A DNA stretch of 64,000 bases from Caldicellulosiruptor morganii (lineage in GTDB: Bacteria > Bacillota > Thermoanaerobacteria > Caldicellulosiruptorales > Caldicellulosiruptoraceae): assembly GCF_026810225.1 (NCBI RefSeq), contig NZ_CP113865.1, forward strand, positions 62,001 to 126,000, in the 5' to 3' direction. This document shows positions 54,477 to 63,623 of this stretch, one piece after another. Each line of letters starts with the position of its first letter. The stretch's first letter is position 1. A program made the translations under genes and the position numbers. Below the pieces are notes generated by a model that was not told the DNA's origin, ran no database searches, and saw nothing but the letters and a program-made list of their open reading frames with translations.

Positions 54477-57400
54477 ATGAGCAAGGAACGCAGGTGGGTG
54501 CTATCCCGAGCAGGTGTTTTTAACTACTGGTACTATGATGAAGAGTATTTTGACTTTTTTGATGGAAGGATGCTGATTCGCGGTCCAAACGGGTCTGGAA
54601 AGTCTGTCACAATGCAGAGTTTCATAACACTCCTTTTGGACGGCAACTATCATCCATCAAGGCTTGACTCTTTCGGCTCAAACGCGAGAAAGCTTGAGGA
54701 CTATGTCCTGGGCGAGCAGGATATCTCAGGGAAGAATGAGTCGACAGCATACCTTTTTCTGGAGTTCAAAAAGGAAAACATATTTGTTTCAATTGGTATG
54801 GGTATGAGAGCAAAAAGGGGCTCAGGTGTTGACTGCTGGTATTTTGTACTGACAGACAACAGAAGGTTTGGGATTGATATATTCTTCTATGAAAAGATGG
54901 GCGAACAGAAGATTCCTCTCACAAGAAGAAAGTTTGAGAACCTGATTGGCAGTGGTGGCAGGGTTTTCACAAGCAGAAGAGATTATATGCAGGAGGTAAA
55001 CAAGGTCCTGTTTGGGTTTGAAAATGTGGAAGACTTTGAGAACCTGATTGATCTGATAATCCGTGTTCGAGCACCGAAACTTTCAAGGGATATAAAGCCA
55101 GACAGGATATGCGGTATTTTGCAAGAGTCGCTTCCTGCACTGTCCGAAAGTGACCTTCGCAGCCTTTCAGAGTCGATTGAAAACATGGACAAAATCCAGA
55201 CAGAGCTTAAAAATTTGGAGGCAATCCAATCCTGCCTTGAAAAGATAAAAAGAGCGTATGATGAGTACAACAGATTTTTAATGTACCAGAGAATTTCTGA
55301 GCTGATAGAATCGTATAAAAAACTGACAAAGGCAAAAGAAAGGTGTGAGATACTCTCAAAAGAGTTTCAAAAACTCACAGATATGGAATCAGATCTGAGA
55401 AATAGTCTTGACAGTATTGAAAAGGAAGAACAGGCGCTGAAGTTCAGGCTTGAGAGCATAAAAGAAAGTGATATATTTAAGCTTCAGCAAAAGCTTATCG
55501 AACTAAATGCTGAAATTGAGGATTTGGAAACTCAAAAAACTTTAAAACTTTCAAGTTTAAATGACCACATGCAAAGGCTCTCTCGGGCAGATGCTGACAT
55601 AAAGCACACAAAACACCAGCTTTTGAATTCTCAGAATTTGATAAAGGACTATGTTCAGCAGAGCAAAAAGCTGCTTGAGAGTTTGAATATGCAAAGGTTT
55701 TTGGATGTAATTGATATTTTTGAAAAAAATGAGCAAAAGAGTTTGGACATTCTAAAATCTGAGCTAACAAACTTCATAGCTGAAGTGGAAAAGGCTCTTA
55801 AAAACTATGATGCCCTGCAGGATGTGCAAAAAGACCTGGATAACCAGCTGAAAAGACTTGACCAGGGCAAAATTCAGCTTCAAAAGTACCAGGATAAGTT
55901 AAATCTTTTAATTCTTCAGCTTGAAGATGCAAAAAACATTCTAAAGAGCAAAATCAAGAGCTATTTTGAACAAAATCAAGTTTTAAAAGCAGAGGCTGAT
56001 GATATAACTTTGATGTTTCAGCTGATAAACACAATATCACAAAAGGGCGAGTATGAAGGTGTAAAGAAGATTTTGAATGATGTGTATGGCAGACATTATC
56101 TGTCAATCTCAGACAACTTGCGAAAGATCGAGTTTGAAATGAATCTACTCAAAGAGAGAATTAAAGACAGAAAGCAAAAAATTGAGGAGATTCAGAGCCA
56201 GAAAGACGAGTTTATACCATCTTCAGAGAAACAAAAGAAGGTAAGACAGAGACTTTTAGAAAAAGGTGTGCCGTTTGTGCCTTTTTACATGGCAGTTGAC
56301 TTTAAACCGGGCACAGATGAGAGATTAAAAGCTGTGATTGAGGATGCACTTTTTGAGCTTGGGGTTTTAAATGTTCTTATTGTGCCAGAAAAGTATAAAA
56401 ATGAAATTGATGAACTTCTGGAGGATGAAAAGGAAGTTGTACTTTTTCCAAAGCCGGCATACTTTTCTCACACACTAAATGAGTATCTTGAGGTTGCAAA
56501 CTTTGAAAATGCAGATGCTTTGAGACAGGAGGTTGCCGCTGTAATTGACAGTATCCATATAAATCCTGTAGATGATGGAATATATGTATGTGAAGATGGG
56601 CGGTTTGGAAATGGCATATTGAAAGGGAAGACAACCACACATGAACAGGCAAGGTATATAGGCATTGAGAACAGGCGAAGGTACAAACAAATGCTAATTT
56701 TGCAGCTTGAGGAGGAGATTCAAACTCTTGCAAAAGAGCTGGAAGAAAAGAAAGCTGAGGCAAATTTTCTAAAATCCCGGCTTGAGGTTTTAGAGCTTGA
56801 AAAGAAAAACTTTCCGACATCTGCAGACTTGGACACTGCCTTTGACATGATAAATGGGGTTGAGAGGAATATTTCAAAGCTTCAGATTGAGATTGAAGCT
56901 TTTGAAGAGAGAATAAAAGAGCTGACAAATAAGCAAAATCAACTGAAATATGAAATTTCACTGATTGCAACAAAGCTGTCAGTACCGTCTTCAAAAGAGG
57001 TTTTTGCAAAAGCAAAACAGGACGCAAGTGCGCTGTCGAACTTACTTTTGAGACTTGAGACTGAGGTGCTGCATAAGCAGGAAATTGAAAAAACGCACCA
57101 GAGTCTGAACAGGTTATATGAACAGATAAAAGAAAGTGTAGATACTTTAAATGGCGATGTTCACAGGATTTCTGAAAAGTTGGGGGTTTTAAATCTTCAG
57201 AAAGGGGAGATTGAAAAAAGGCTTTCGAGCGAGGATGCTCAGAGACTTTTTGACAAGCAGAGAAGAGCGTTTGAGAGGCTTGAGAACATCCCGGTTGAGA
57301 GAAAAAGACTTAATGAAAAGCTTTTTGAGGTGACTTCCCAAAAAGCAGCATCTGAACAGAAGCTTGAGTTTTTAAAACAGGATCTTGAGTCAATTGAAAG

Positions 57401-58532
57401 TGAATATGAATTGGCTATGTCCTCTTTTAAGATAGAGCTTGGATTTGGTTTTGTTTTCAAAGGGGTAGAATTTGAGGATGAGCAAAAGCTTATAGAGTTT
57501 GCAAAGTCAAAGGAAGAAATTCTTAAAGAGTATTCTCAGAAGGATTTTTCTTCGATACTTCAGAGGCTTATGTCCATCCATTATACAACACAGATCCAGC
57601 TTGCAGAGTTTGGAGCAAACCTTGTTGATTGGAAAGATGACAGAACAACCTACAAAAGGTATTTGTGGACCTGCAGGAAAGAGGGGAGATTTCTTTCGCT
57701 TTACCAGTTTATAGATGAAATTGAAATGGAAATTGCCGAGAAAAAGAACTTGATAACAGAGAGCGAAAGAGAGCTTTTTGAAGATGTTCTGGCAAAGAAT
57801 ATAGGCTTTAAGATTTCAAGGAAAATCATGCTTGCCCAGGATTGGGTAAAGAAAATGAATGAGCTTATGGCAAATTTGTCTACATCAAGCGGTCTTACAT
57901 TCCGGCTTTCATGGGAGCAGAAAAGACAGGAGGCAGAGGATGAGCTTTCTACAGGTGAGCTGGTAAAGCTTTTGAGCAAGGACCCTCTTGCCGCAACAGA
58001 TGATGACAGAAACAGGATTGCAATGCATTTCAGGTCGCGCATAGAAAAGGCAAAAAGGTACCAGGAAAACCCCGAAAACTTTGCAACGCTCTATGAGATA
58101 ATCAAAGAGGTTCTTGATTACAGACAGTGGTTTGAGTTCAGGCTCTACTACCAGAAGGTAGGGGAAAGCAGAAAAGAGCTTACAAACAATGCATTTGACA
58201 GGTTCTCTGGCGGTGAAAAAGCACTTTCCATATACGTTCCACTGTTTGCGGCACTGTGCGCAAAATATGAGAGCGCTGCGAATTTTGCACCGAGAATAAT
58301 TGCACTTGATGAGGCGTTTGCTGGTGTTGATGAGAACAACATTGAAAACATGTTTGATCTGATAGAAAAGCTTGAATTTGACTATATAATGAACTCTCAG
58401 GTTCTGTGGGGCGATTACAAAACAGTGCCAGGACTTTGCATATACGAGCTTTTGAGAGAGAACAATCAGCCATCTGTGTTAAAAGTAAAGTATATCTGGA
58501 ATGGATACAAGAAGGTGCTGGTTGAGGTATGA
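54477..58532 (+). CDS. jetC: Wadjet system SMC-like ATPase JetC
   Basis: The 1351-residue protein has the SMC layout. At residues 36-43 is the Walker A GPNGSGKS; long coiled coils follow, with a hinge-like globular centre (about 600-740). Near 1243 is the ABC signature FSGGEKALSI, and near 1275 the Walker B IALDEAFAGVD. It uses ATP to extrude DNA loops and detects circular plasmids by size; JetD then cuts them. ATG 54477 follows GGAGG. Normal length for JetC. Confidence 0.95.
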   Translation: MSKERRWVLSRAGVFNYWYYDEEYFDFFDGRMLIRGPNGSGKSVTMQSFITLLLDGNYHPSRLDSFGSNARKLEDYVLGEQDISGKNESTAYLFLEFKKENIFVSIGMGMRAKRGSGVDCWYFVLTDNRRFGIDIFFYEKMGEQKIPLTRRKFENLIGSGGRVFTSRRDYMQEVNKVLFGFENVEDFENLIDLIIRVRAPKLSRDIKPDRICGILQESLPALSESDLRSLSESIENMDKIQTELKNLEAIQSCLEKIKRAYDEYNRFLMYQRISELIESYKKLTKAKERCEILSKEFQKLTDMESDLRNSLDSIEKEEQALKFRLESIKESDIFKLQQKLIELNAEIEDLETQKTLKLSSLNDHMQRLSRADADIKHTKHQLLNSQNLIKDYVQQSKKLLESLNMQRFLDVIDIFEKNEQKSLDILKSELTNFIAEVEKALKNYDALQDVQKDLDNQLKRLDQGKIQLQKYQDKLNLLILQLEDAKNILKSKIKSYFEQNQVLKAEADDITLMFQLINTISQKGEYEGVKKILNDVYGRHYLSISDNLRKIEFEMNLLKERIKDRKQKIEEIQSQKDEFIPSSEKQKKVRQRLLEKGVPFVPFYMAVDFKPGTDERLKAVIEDALFELGVLNVLIVPEKYKNEIDELLEDEKEVVLFPKPAYFSHTLNEYLEVANFENADALRQEVAAVIDSIHINPVDDGIYVCEDGRFGNGILKGKTTTHEQARYIGIENRRRYKQMLILQLEEEIQTLAKELEEKKAEANFLKSRLEVLELEKKNFPTSADLDTAFDMINGVERNISKLQIEIEAFEERIKELTNKQNQLKYEISLIATKLSVPSSKEVFAKAKQDASALSNLLLRLETEVLHKQEIEKTHQSLNRLYEQIKESVDTLNGDVHRISEKLGVLNLQKGEIEKRLSSEDAQRLFDKQRRAFERLENIPVERKRLNEKLFEVTSQKAASEQKLEFLKQDLESIESEYELAMSSFKIELGFGFVFKGVEFEDEQKLIEFAKSKEEILKEYSQKDFSSILQRLMSIHYTTQIQLAEFGANLVDWKDDRTTYKRYLWTCRKEGRFLSLYQFIDEIEMEIAEKKNLITESERELFEDVLAKNIGFKISRKIMLAQDWVKKMNELMANLSTSSGLTFRLSWEQKRQEAEDELSTGELVKLLSKDPLAATDDDRNRIAMHFRSRIEKAKRYQENPENFATLYEIIKEVLDYRQWFEFRLYYQKVGESRKELTNNAFDRFSGGEKALSIYVPLFAALCAKYESAANFAPRIIALDEAFAGVDENNIENMFDLIEKLEFDYIMNSQVLWGDYKTVPGLCIYELLRENNQPSVLKVKYIWNGYKKVLVEV

Positions 58533-59791
58533 CAGAGGATAGGATTTTTTATGAGTGTGTTAAGTACTTTTCGCAAAAAGGCTTTAGGCGTGCGCTGGAG
58601 CTTATTTACCAAAAATACAGGTCTTTGGGCAGGTTTTCTGGCAGAGTGATTCTGGAAAATCCGAGTGAAGAGGAAAAAGAGGCTTTGTCGCGGTATCTTA
58701 GAAGGGTTTTGAGAGGCGACAGGCTTGTAATTGATGTAAAGGACTTTGCGGAGACAAAGTTTCAGGACACTAAGTTCTCAGGGCTTGATTTTAAAAGCGT
58801 TCTGTCAGCGGTTTTAAAAAAAGAGGTTATCACCAAAAAGGAAGAAAAGCATCTGGAAAGTGAAAGGGTGTTGAAGTTTTTTGAAAGTTTGTCGGCACAT
58901 TTTGAGGCTGATGAAAACGCCGCAGAGGTTTTGGATGCTTTCAGGGAAAATTTCAAATGGTTTGAAAGCTATTACAAAAAGTATTCGCAGAAAGAGTTTT
59001 TGGAGATGATGAAAAAGGTCATAGAAGCGATTTTAAAAAGACCGCAGAGCCCTGAGACCTTAGCTATTTTTGCAACAAGGACCACGGGCAACCCCCACTT
59101 TTTTGACCATGATAAAGACGCAGGAAAGATATTTTTGAAGCTTTTGAGCATTTTAAGCGGTAAAGAGTTTCCACAGAATGCAGAGGAAAAATCAGAACTG
59201 CTTTTTGATAACAACATCTTGATTGATGAGCTTTCAAACTGGTGTCTTTTGTACAACATTGGCGGGTATGTTGAAGATGGAAAAGAGGATGAAGGGCTCA
59301 GGTGCTTCGGCAGCCAGAAAAAGCCACTGATTTTACCGCTTTATACAATAAAGGATTACAGAGGGTTTTTTGCATATTCAAATAAGCTTGTGATTGTTGA
59401 GAATCCTGCTGTGTTTTCTGCCATTGTGCAAAAAGTCCCTGAGGTTTCTGCTGTGTGCACAAACGGGCATCTGAGGCTTTCCTGCAGGATAGTAATTGAA
59501 AGCATAGCAAAAACAAATATTGAGCTGCTTTACTCGGGCGACTTTGACCCGGAGGGGCTTTTGATTGCAGACAGGGTAATTCAAAACTTTGGTGCAAAGC
59601 CACTTTGCATGGACGAAAGCCACTATCTTCTGGCACTATCTCAAAATAAGATTGATGAAAGGCGCCTTGAGATGCTGAAAAATATTGAATCTGCTCAGCT
59701 TCAAAGCGTCTGCCGGAAGATGAAAGAGCTTCAGCTTGCCGGGTATCAGGAGAGGATTGTGGACAGGATTGTTGAAGAGTTGCAAAATTAA
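58529..59791 (+). CDS. jetD: Wadjet system topoisomerase-like nuclease JetD
   Basis: The 420-residue protein has an N-terminal DUF3322-like part and a C-terminal Toprim domain (DUF2220): VIVENPAVFSAI gives the acidic glutamate and YSGDFDPEGLLIADR the DxD-like pair. JetD is the nuclease that cleaves plasmids held by JetABC. Its ATG overlaps the jetC stop by four bases. It ends the operon before a terminator. Confidence 0.93.
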   Translation: MTEDRIFYECVKYFSQKGFRRALELIYQKYRSLGRFSGRVILENPSEEEKEALSRYLRRVLRGDRLVIDVKDFAETKFQDTKFSGLDFKSVLSAVLKKEVITKKEEKHLESERVLKFFESLSAHFEADENAAEVLDAFRENFKWFESYYKKYSQKEFLEMMKKVIEAILKRPQSPETLAIFATRTTGNPHFFDHDKDAGKIFLKLLSILSGKEFPQNAEEKSELLFDNNILIDELSNWCLLYNIGGYVEDGKEDEGLRCFGSQKKPLILPLYTIKDYRGFFAYSNKLVIVENPAVFSAIVQKVPEVSAVCTNGHLRLSCRIVIESIAKTNIELLYSGDFDPEGLLIADRVIQNFGAKPLCMDESHYLLALSQNKIDERRLEMLKNIESAQLQSVCRKMKELQLAGYQERIVDRIVEELQN

Positions 59792-59857
59792 TTCGCATGG
59801 TGAAAGAAGATTTCAAAATACAACATTAAATTTAAATGATGCAATAAAAATAGGTTC

Positions 59858-59900
59858 AAGGGGCTGGTGTGAATTTTTTAACAGCCCCTTTGATTTTTGG
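59858..59900 (+). terminator. Terminator of the Wadjet operon
   Basis: AAGGGGCTG (59858-59866) pairs perfectly with CAGCCCCTT (59882-59890), followed by T-rich DNA. It separates jetD from the convergent histidine kinase. Confidence 0.9.
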
Positions 59901-59915
59901 TATTTCAATGTGTGG

Positions 59916-61268
59916 TTAACATTTGAACTTTACAATGAACTCAGCTCCTTCTCCTTTTTTGCTAAAAACACTGATCTCACCATTGTGCATTTGGATTATT
60001 TCTTTTGCTATTGACAAACCAAGTCCGCCTATTCCTTTTCTGGTATTGGTGCTGTAAAATCTATTGAAAATGTATGGCAGGTCTGCTTCATCGATTCCTT
60101 CACCATCATCTTTGATTGATATTTCGATATAATCGTGTTTTTTATCAGCTTTTATAAAAATATTTCCTGTGTCATTTGTATGATTGATTGCGTTTACAAT
60201 AATGTTGCTGAAAGCTATTTTCAAAAGCTTAGCATCGCCTTTTAATACAATATCATTTTCAAAAAGCCAAAGCTTTCTGTTTCCTTTAATAATATTTAAT
60301 TCAGAAATAATCTCACTAAAAAGATTTTTTAAGTTTATAGGTTGAGTACTCAGCTGAACTGCCCCCGATTGCAATTTTGATAGCTCAAGAATTTCATTTA
60401 TTAGATTATTCAAACGCTCAGCTTCTTCCATAATTGAACTTGCATATTCTTTGATTTGGTCTTTTTCCAATATGCCATCGTATATAGCCTCAGCATAACT
60501 TTTTATAATACTTAGCGGGGTTCTCAGCTCATGAGTTGTGTTTGCTATAAAATCTCTTCTTAGCTTCTCTGTTGTTAAAAGATTTTGAGCCATGAGATTG
60601 ATTGTGTTTGCAAGCTCACCAATTTCATCTTTGTTTTTAACATTAATTTTAACGTTATAATTTCCACTTGCTATAGCTTTGGCTGCGTCATTGATTTTTA
60701 GAATCGGTTTTGTGAACAGGCTGCTCAGCACATATGCACCGATTATTGATATTAAAAGGGCAGCGATAAAAAGGATAAAGATTTGATTTTTGACATTTCT
60801 CACGTCATTTTGTATGTCATGCAAGGGAGTATGAATGAATATTGCTCCTATGATTTTATTATTGTTAATAACAGGCATTCCTAAGGTAAATAATGTACTT
60901 CCCTGAAATGTTCTTTGGTCTGTTTTGTAGATAGTTTTTCCTGATAAAACATCCAAAATTGTTTGTCTTTCAATGTTCCTTGTTCTTCCAAACATCAGTC
61001 TTCCATAAGAATCTATCAAACTGCCGGTTGAGTCATATATTGATACTCTGCCGTTTATAATACTGGCGATGTTATCTGCTTCACTTGAATAGTCAAGGTT
61101 ATTCTTAAACTTATCAGCAATGTCTTTTGCGTATTGAATCATTTTATTTTTCAAATTGGTTTTAAAACCACTTGTTATGATATTGCTTTGTAGAAAAAAA
61201 CTCAATCCAAGCATAATGAAGAGCAAAATCAGTGTGTAGGTAAGAAGTTTTAGGCTTATTCTTCTCAT
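59916..61268 (-). CDS. Sensor histidine kinase of a two-component system
   Basis: The 450-residue protein has an N-terminal transmembrane helix (LLTYTLILLFIMLGLSFFL), an extracytoplasmic sensor of about 130 residues, a second helix (IFILFIAALLISIIGAYVLS), a HAMP domain, and the HisKA/HATPase module. These show NTTHELRTPLS (phosphorylated histidine), SNIIVNAINHTND, DDGEGID and GGLGLSIAKEI. No PAS domain, unlike typical PhoR. Its start overlaps the response regulator stop by four bases. Confidence 0.95.
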   Translation of the reverse strand: MRRISLKLLTYTLILLFIMLGLSFFLQSNIITSGFKTNLKNKMIQYAKDIADKFKNNLDYSSEADNIASIINGRVSIYDSTGSLIDSYGRLMFGRTRNIERQTILDVLSGKTIYKTDQRTFQGSTLFTLGMPVINNNKIIGAIFIHTPLHDIQNDVRNVKNQIFILFIAALLISIIGAYVLSSLFTKPILKINDAAKAIASGNYNVKINVKNKDEIGELANTINLMAQNLLTTEKLRRDFIANTTHELRTPLSIIKSYAEAIYDGILEKDQIKEYASSIMEEAERLNNLINEILELSKLQSGAVQLSTQPINLKNLFSEIISELNIIKGNRKLWLFENDIVLKGDAKLLKIAFSNIIVNAINHTNDTGNIFIKADKKHDYIEISIKDDGEGIDEADLPYIFNRFYSTNTRKGIGGLGLSIAKEIIQMHNGEISVFSKKGEGAEFIVKFKC

Positions 61269-61918
61269 TTTTTCACCTCAAACTTGTATCCATATCCTCT
61301 TACTGTTTTAATACACTCTCTGATATCTCCAAGCTTCTCTCTGAGGTTTTTAATATGTGTATCCACAGTCCTGAGCTCTCCGTAATAATCATAACCCCAT
61401 ACGCTGTTTAAAATTTGCTCTCTTGAAAGTGCAATGTTTTGCCTTTCATACAGGTACAGTAAAAGTTCATATTCTTTTTGAGTTAGATTCACTCTTTGGC
61501 CTTTTACATAAACCTCTCTTGCTGCTTTGTCAATGAACAGAATGTCAGCTAAAACAGGTTTTTTAGCTCTCTTTAAAATTGCCTTTACACGTGCAACAAT
61601 CTCCTTGGGGCTGACAGGCTTTACAACATAGTCATCAGCACCAAGTTCAAATCCAAATATCTTATCATCATCCTCTCCGCGGGCTGTCAGCATAATAACC
61701 GGCGTATCATCCTTTTTCCTTATTTCTCTTAACACGCTCCAGCCATCTTTTTGTGGCAGCATGACATCTAAGATCACAGCAGAGTACATAGAAGGTTGAA
61801 ATTTTTCGATTGCCTGGTTTCCGTCTGCTGCTTCTTCCACTTCAAATCCTTCTTTTTCAAGATACAACTTTATTATTTTTCTGAGCTTTTCTTCATCCTC
61901 AACCAGAAGTATCTTCAA
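61265..61918 (-). CDS. OmpR/PhoB-family response regulator
   Basis: The 217-residue protein has the receiver KILLVEDEEKL, LDVMLPQKDGW with the phosphorylated aspartate, MLTARG and DDYVVKP, then the winged-helix output domain (LTQKEYELLLYLYERQ, RTVDTHIKNLREKLGD, VRGYGYKFE). I prefer TTG 61918, seven bases after GGGAGTGAG; a GTG at 61930 has no spacer to the site. It is coupled to the kinase gene and divergent from a secreted-protein gene whose promoter has 11-bp direct repeats of the kind this family binds. Confidence 0.95.
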   Translation of the reverse strand: MKILLVEDEEKLRKIIKLYLEKEGFEVEEAADGNQAIEKFQPSMYSAVILDVMLPQKDGWSVLREIRKKDDTPVIMLTARGEDDDKIFGFELGADDYVVKPVSPKEIVARVKAILKRAKKPVLADILFIDKAAREVYVKGQRVNLTQKEYELLLYLYERQNIALSREQILNSVWGYDYYGELRTVDTHIKNLREKLGDIRECIKTVRGYGYKFEVKK

Positions 61919-62038
61919 CCTGTAACTCACTCCCTGTGAATTTTGGATACGAAAAGCGGTGATTCCTTAAATAAATTTTACCAGAGACTTGCGCAAAAAT
62001 CATCATTTTCAAAACACAATTTATTTAAAAAGATTTTC

Positions 62039-62077
62039 TTCACAAAAACTCCACAGTTTCTTCACATCAGTTTCACA
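62039..62077 (+). promoter_or_regulatory. Four 11-bp-spaced TTCACA boxes (PhoP/OmpR-type)
   Basis: TTCACA at 62039, TCCACA at 62050, TTCACA at 62061 and TTCACA at 62072 are in exact 11-bp register. The arrangement and sequence match the direct-repeat boxes of PhoP/OmpR-family regulators (Bacillus PhoP boxes are TT-A/C/T-A-C/T-A at 11-bp steps). They lie directly upstream of the -10 at 62093, in the region between the two-component system and the DUF2680-like gene. Confidence 0.8.
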
Positions 62078-62092
62078 AAGCACCTTTATATT

Positions 62093-62098
62093 TATAAT
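62093..62098 (+). promoter_or_regulatory. -10 element of the DUF2680-like gene
   Basis: TATAAT at 62093-62098. The -35 position (about 62070-62075) is a poor match and overlaps the last TTCACA box, as expected for an activator-dependent promoter. Confidence 0.7.
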
Positions 62099-62136
62099 TG
62101 CAAAACAAAATTTTAGTTTTTGGGAGGTTGATTCAA

Positions 62137-62688
62137 ATGAAAAGGAAAATAGGTTTTGTTTTGGCAGCGGCTTTTTTGGTACTTGCCCTGAACTTGGCTG
62201 CTTTTGCTGCAACAGGCGTTTCAAACAATAGCTCAACATCAGCAGCTAATGCCACAGTTTTGCACATGGCAAGAGGGTATGGTGCTCAGTTTATGGCTTC
62301 AATTGTAGCAAAGCTCACAGGTCTTACAGTTGATGAGGTTGTAGCTTTGAGGTCACAGGGACAGACTTTTTATCAGATAGCTCTGTCAAAGGGTGTGACA
62401 GCTGAGAAGTTTAAAGATGCTGTGTATCAGGAAAAAGCTGCTTTGGTTGACCAAAAAGTAAAAGATGGCATCATCACCAAAGAGCAGGCAGATAGCATAA
62501 AGGCACAGATGAAATCACGAATTGGCAGCTGCAACGGACAGGGCTATACAAACAGACCACAAACCGGGTATGGAATATTTGGTGGTAAAAACGGGCAAAA
62601 GCAGGATATAGGGCAAGGCAGAGGCTTTGGCAACGGCAGAGGCATAAGAAGCTTTGCAAATGCAAATTCTTCAAATCAATCAAAATAA
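62137..62688 (+). CDS. Secreted DUF2680-like protein
   Basis: ATG 62137, nine bases after GGGAGG, opens with the signal peptide MKRKIGFVLAAAFLVLALNL, cleaved after FAA. The mature region has VAKLTGLTVDEVVALRSQGQ, then VDQKVKDGIITKEQADSIKA, CNGQG, and a Gly/Gln/Asn-rich tail (GQGRGFGNGRGIRSFANANS). Helical pairs of this type characterise DUF2680 and related exported proteins; their function is unknown. The promoter carries TTCACA boxes and the gene is divergent from the two-component system, so it is the likely target. Confidence 0.75.
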   Translation: MKRKIGFVLAAAFLVLALNLAAFAATGVSNNSSTSAANATVLHMARGYGAQFMASIVAKLTGLTVDEVVALRSQGQTFYQIALSKGVTAEKFKDAVYQEKAALVDQKVKDGIITKEQADSIKAQMKSRIGSCNGQGYTNRPQTGYGIFGGKNGQKQDIGQGRGFGNGRGIRSFANANSSNQSK

Positions 62689-62704
62689 GTTAAGTAGACA
62701 TTTG

Positions 62705-62735
62705 GGCTTAGCAGGGTGGTTTGCTCTGCTAAGCC
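62705..62735 (+). terminator. Terminator after the DUF2680-like gene
   Basis: GGCTTAGCAG (62705-62714) pairs perfectly with CTGCTAAGCC (62726-62735); the T tract is poor (TATTATTTAT). Confidence 0.75.
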
Positions 62736-62775
62736 TATTATTTATAGCAATTTAAAATTTTATCTATTTTGTATT

Positions 62776-63080
62776 TTACGAAAATACCTCGACATGATAG
62801 GGATAAATTACAACAGCCTTTATTTCGTCTTTTGCTGTATCAAAAATGAGAACAAAACCTTCATCGAGTTTTGTTGCAAAGAAAGATTCTTTTTCATCTA
62901 AAAAGTATGCTTTGATTTCACCCTTTAAAACATTTTTTGTTGTAATGAAGCCTCAGATAATTCATCTGTAGGAAAGTTAATCGGCAGCTCCAAAAATGAA
63001 ATCTGGTTGGTTCCTATGTAATGCTTTATAAAGAAATTCTTAACTGGTAATAAATATGGATGAAATGGGAAATACAATAA
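62776..63080 (-). pseudogene. Frameshifted gene remnant, unidentified
   Basis: On the minus strand two good frames abut. From 63080 one reads FPFHPYLLPVKNFFIKHY, IGTNQISFLELPINFPTDEL, SEASLQQK. After an A6 run the other reads VLKGEIKAYFLDEKESFF, ATKLDEGFVLIFDTAKDE, IKAVVIYPYHVEVFS and stops at 62776. A one-base slip in the homopolymer would fuse them. The upstream end is cut by a stop, so it is a 3' fragment of a longer gene. I do not recognise the family. Confidence 0.7.
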
Positions 63081-63101
63081 CTAACTATAGAAAAAAGCAT
63101 A

Positions 63102-63602
63102 TTATAATTTAATAGAATACCTTAATTCTCTCAAATTTACTCCTGCAATATTAATTATTCTTACTTTATTATCACTTCTGAACCCATACTTTTCGTAAAA
63201 ATTCAAAGCTCTCGTATTACCTTCCAAAACCCAAAGGTGACAATAATCAAAATTTTGCTTTTTCAATCTATTTAAAGCAAAATTCATTAATTCATAACCT
63301 TGCCCTGTTGACCAATATGCTGGTAAAACATATATAGATATAATCTCTCCATATCCAGCTTCTCCATCACGCGATTTACCAAAACAAACACATCCAGTAT
63401 CAGTTTCTCCGTTATTTATTATCGCCGCTTCATGCAATTTGTTAGATAACGCCTCAATAAATGGCTTGATCCACCTATCTTCCGAAATCCCATTTAGATA
63501 TTCTTGCGGTATCAAACCTTTATAAGCTTCTTTCCACGTTAAAGCGTGTATTCTACTCATAATAGCTGCATCTTCAATTTTAGCTAACCTTATATAACTC
63601 AA
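63102..63602 (-). CDS. GNAT family N-acetyltransferase
   Basis: The 166-residue protein has the GNAT fold: IRLAKIEDAAIMSRIHALTW, ISIYVLPAYWSTGQGYELM (acetyl-CoA-binding loop, Q/RxxGxG/A-like), WVLEGNTRALNFYEKYGF. The substrate is unknown. I start it at TTG 63602, five bases after GGGGGAG; the frame to 63623 would have no site. Codons are more AT-rich than in the neighbouring kinase. Confidence 0.88.
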   Translation of the reverse strand: MSYIRLAKIEDAAIMSRIHALTWKEAYKGLIPQEYLNGISEDRWIKPFIEALSNKLHEAAIINNGETDTGCVCFGKSRDGEAGYGEIISIYVLPAYWSTGQGYELMNFALNRLKKQNFDYCHLWVLEGNTRALNFYEKYGFRSDNKVRIINIAGVNLRELRYSIKL

Positions 63603-63623
63603 TTTTTCTCCCCCATTACTCAA

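Noticed and set aside
51791..59791. MukBEF chromosome condensin
   Set aside because: The fourth gene with a Toprim/DUF2220 domain and the DUF5716-like JetA mark it as Wadjet rather than MukBEF.
59916..61918. Naming the two-component system phoPR
   Set aside because: The boxes look PhoP-like but the kinase lacks the PAS domain and many OmpR-family pairs use similar sites.
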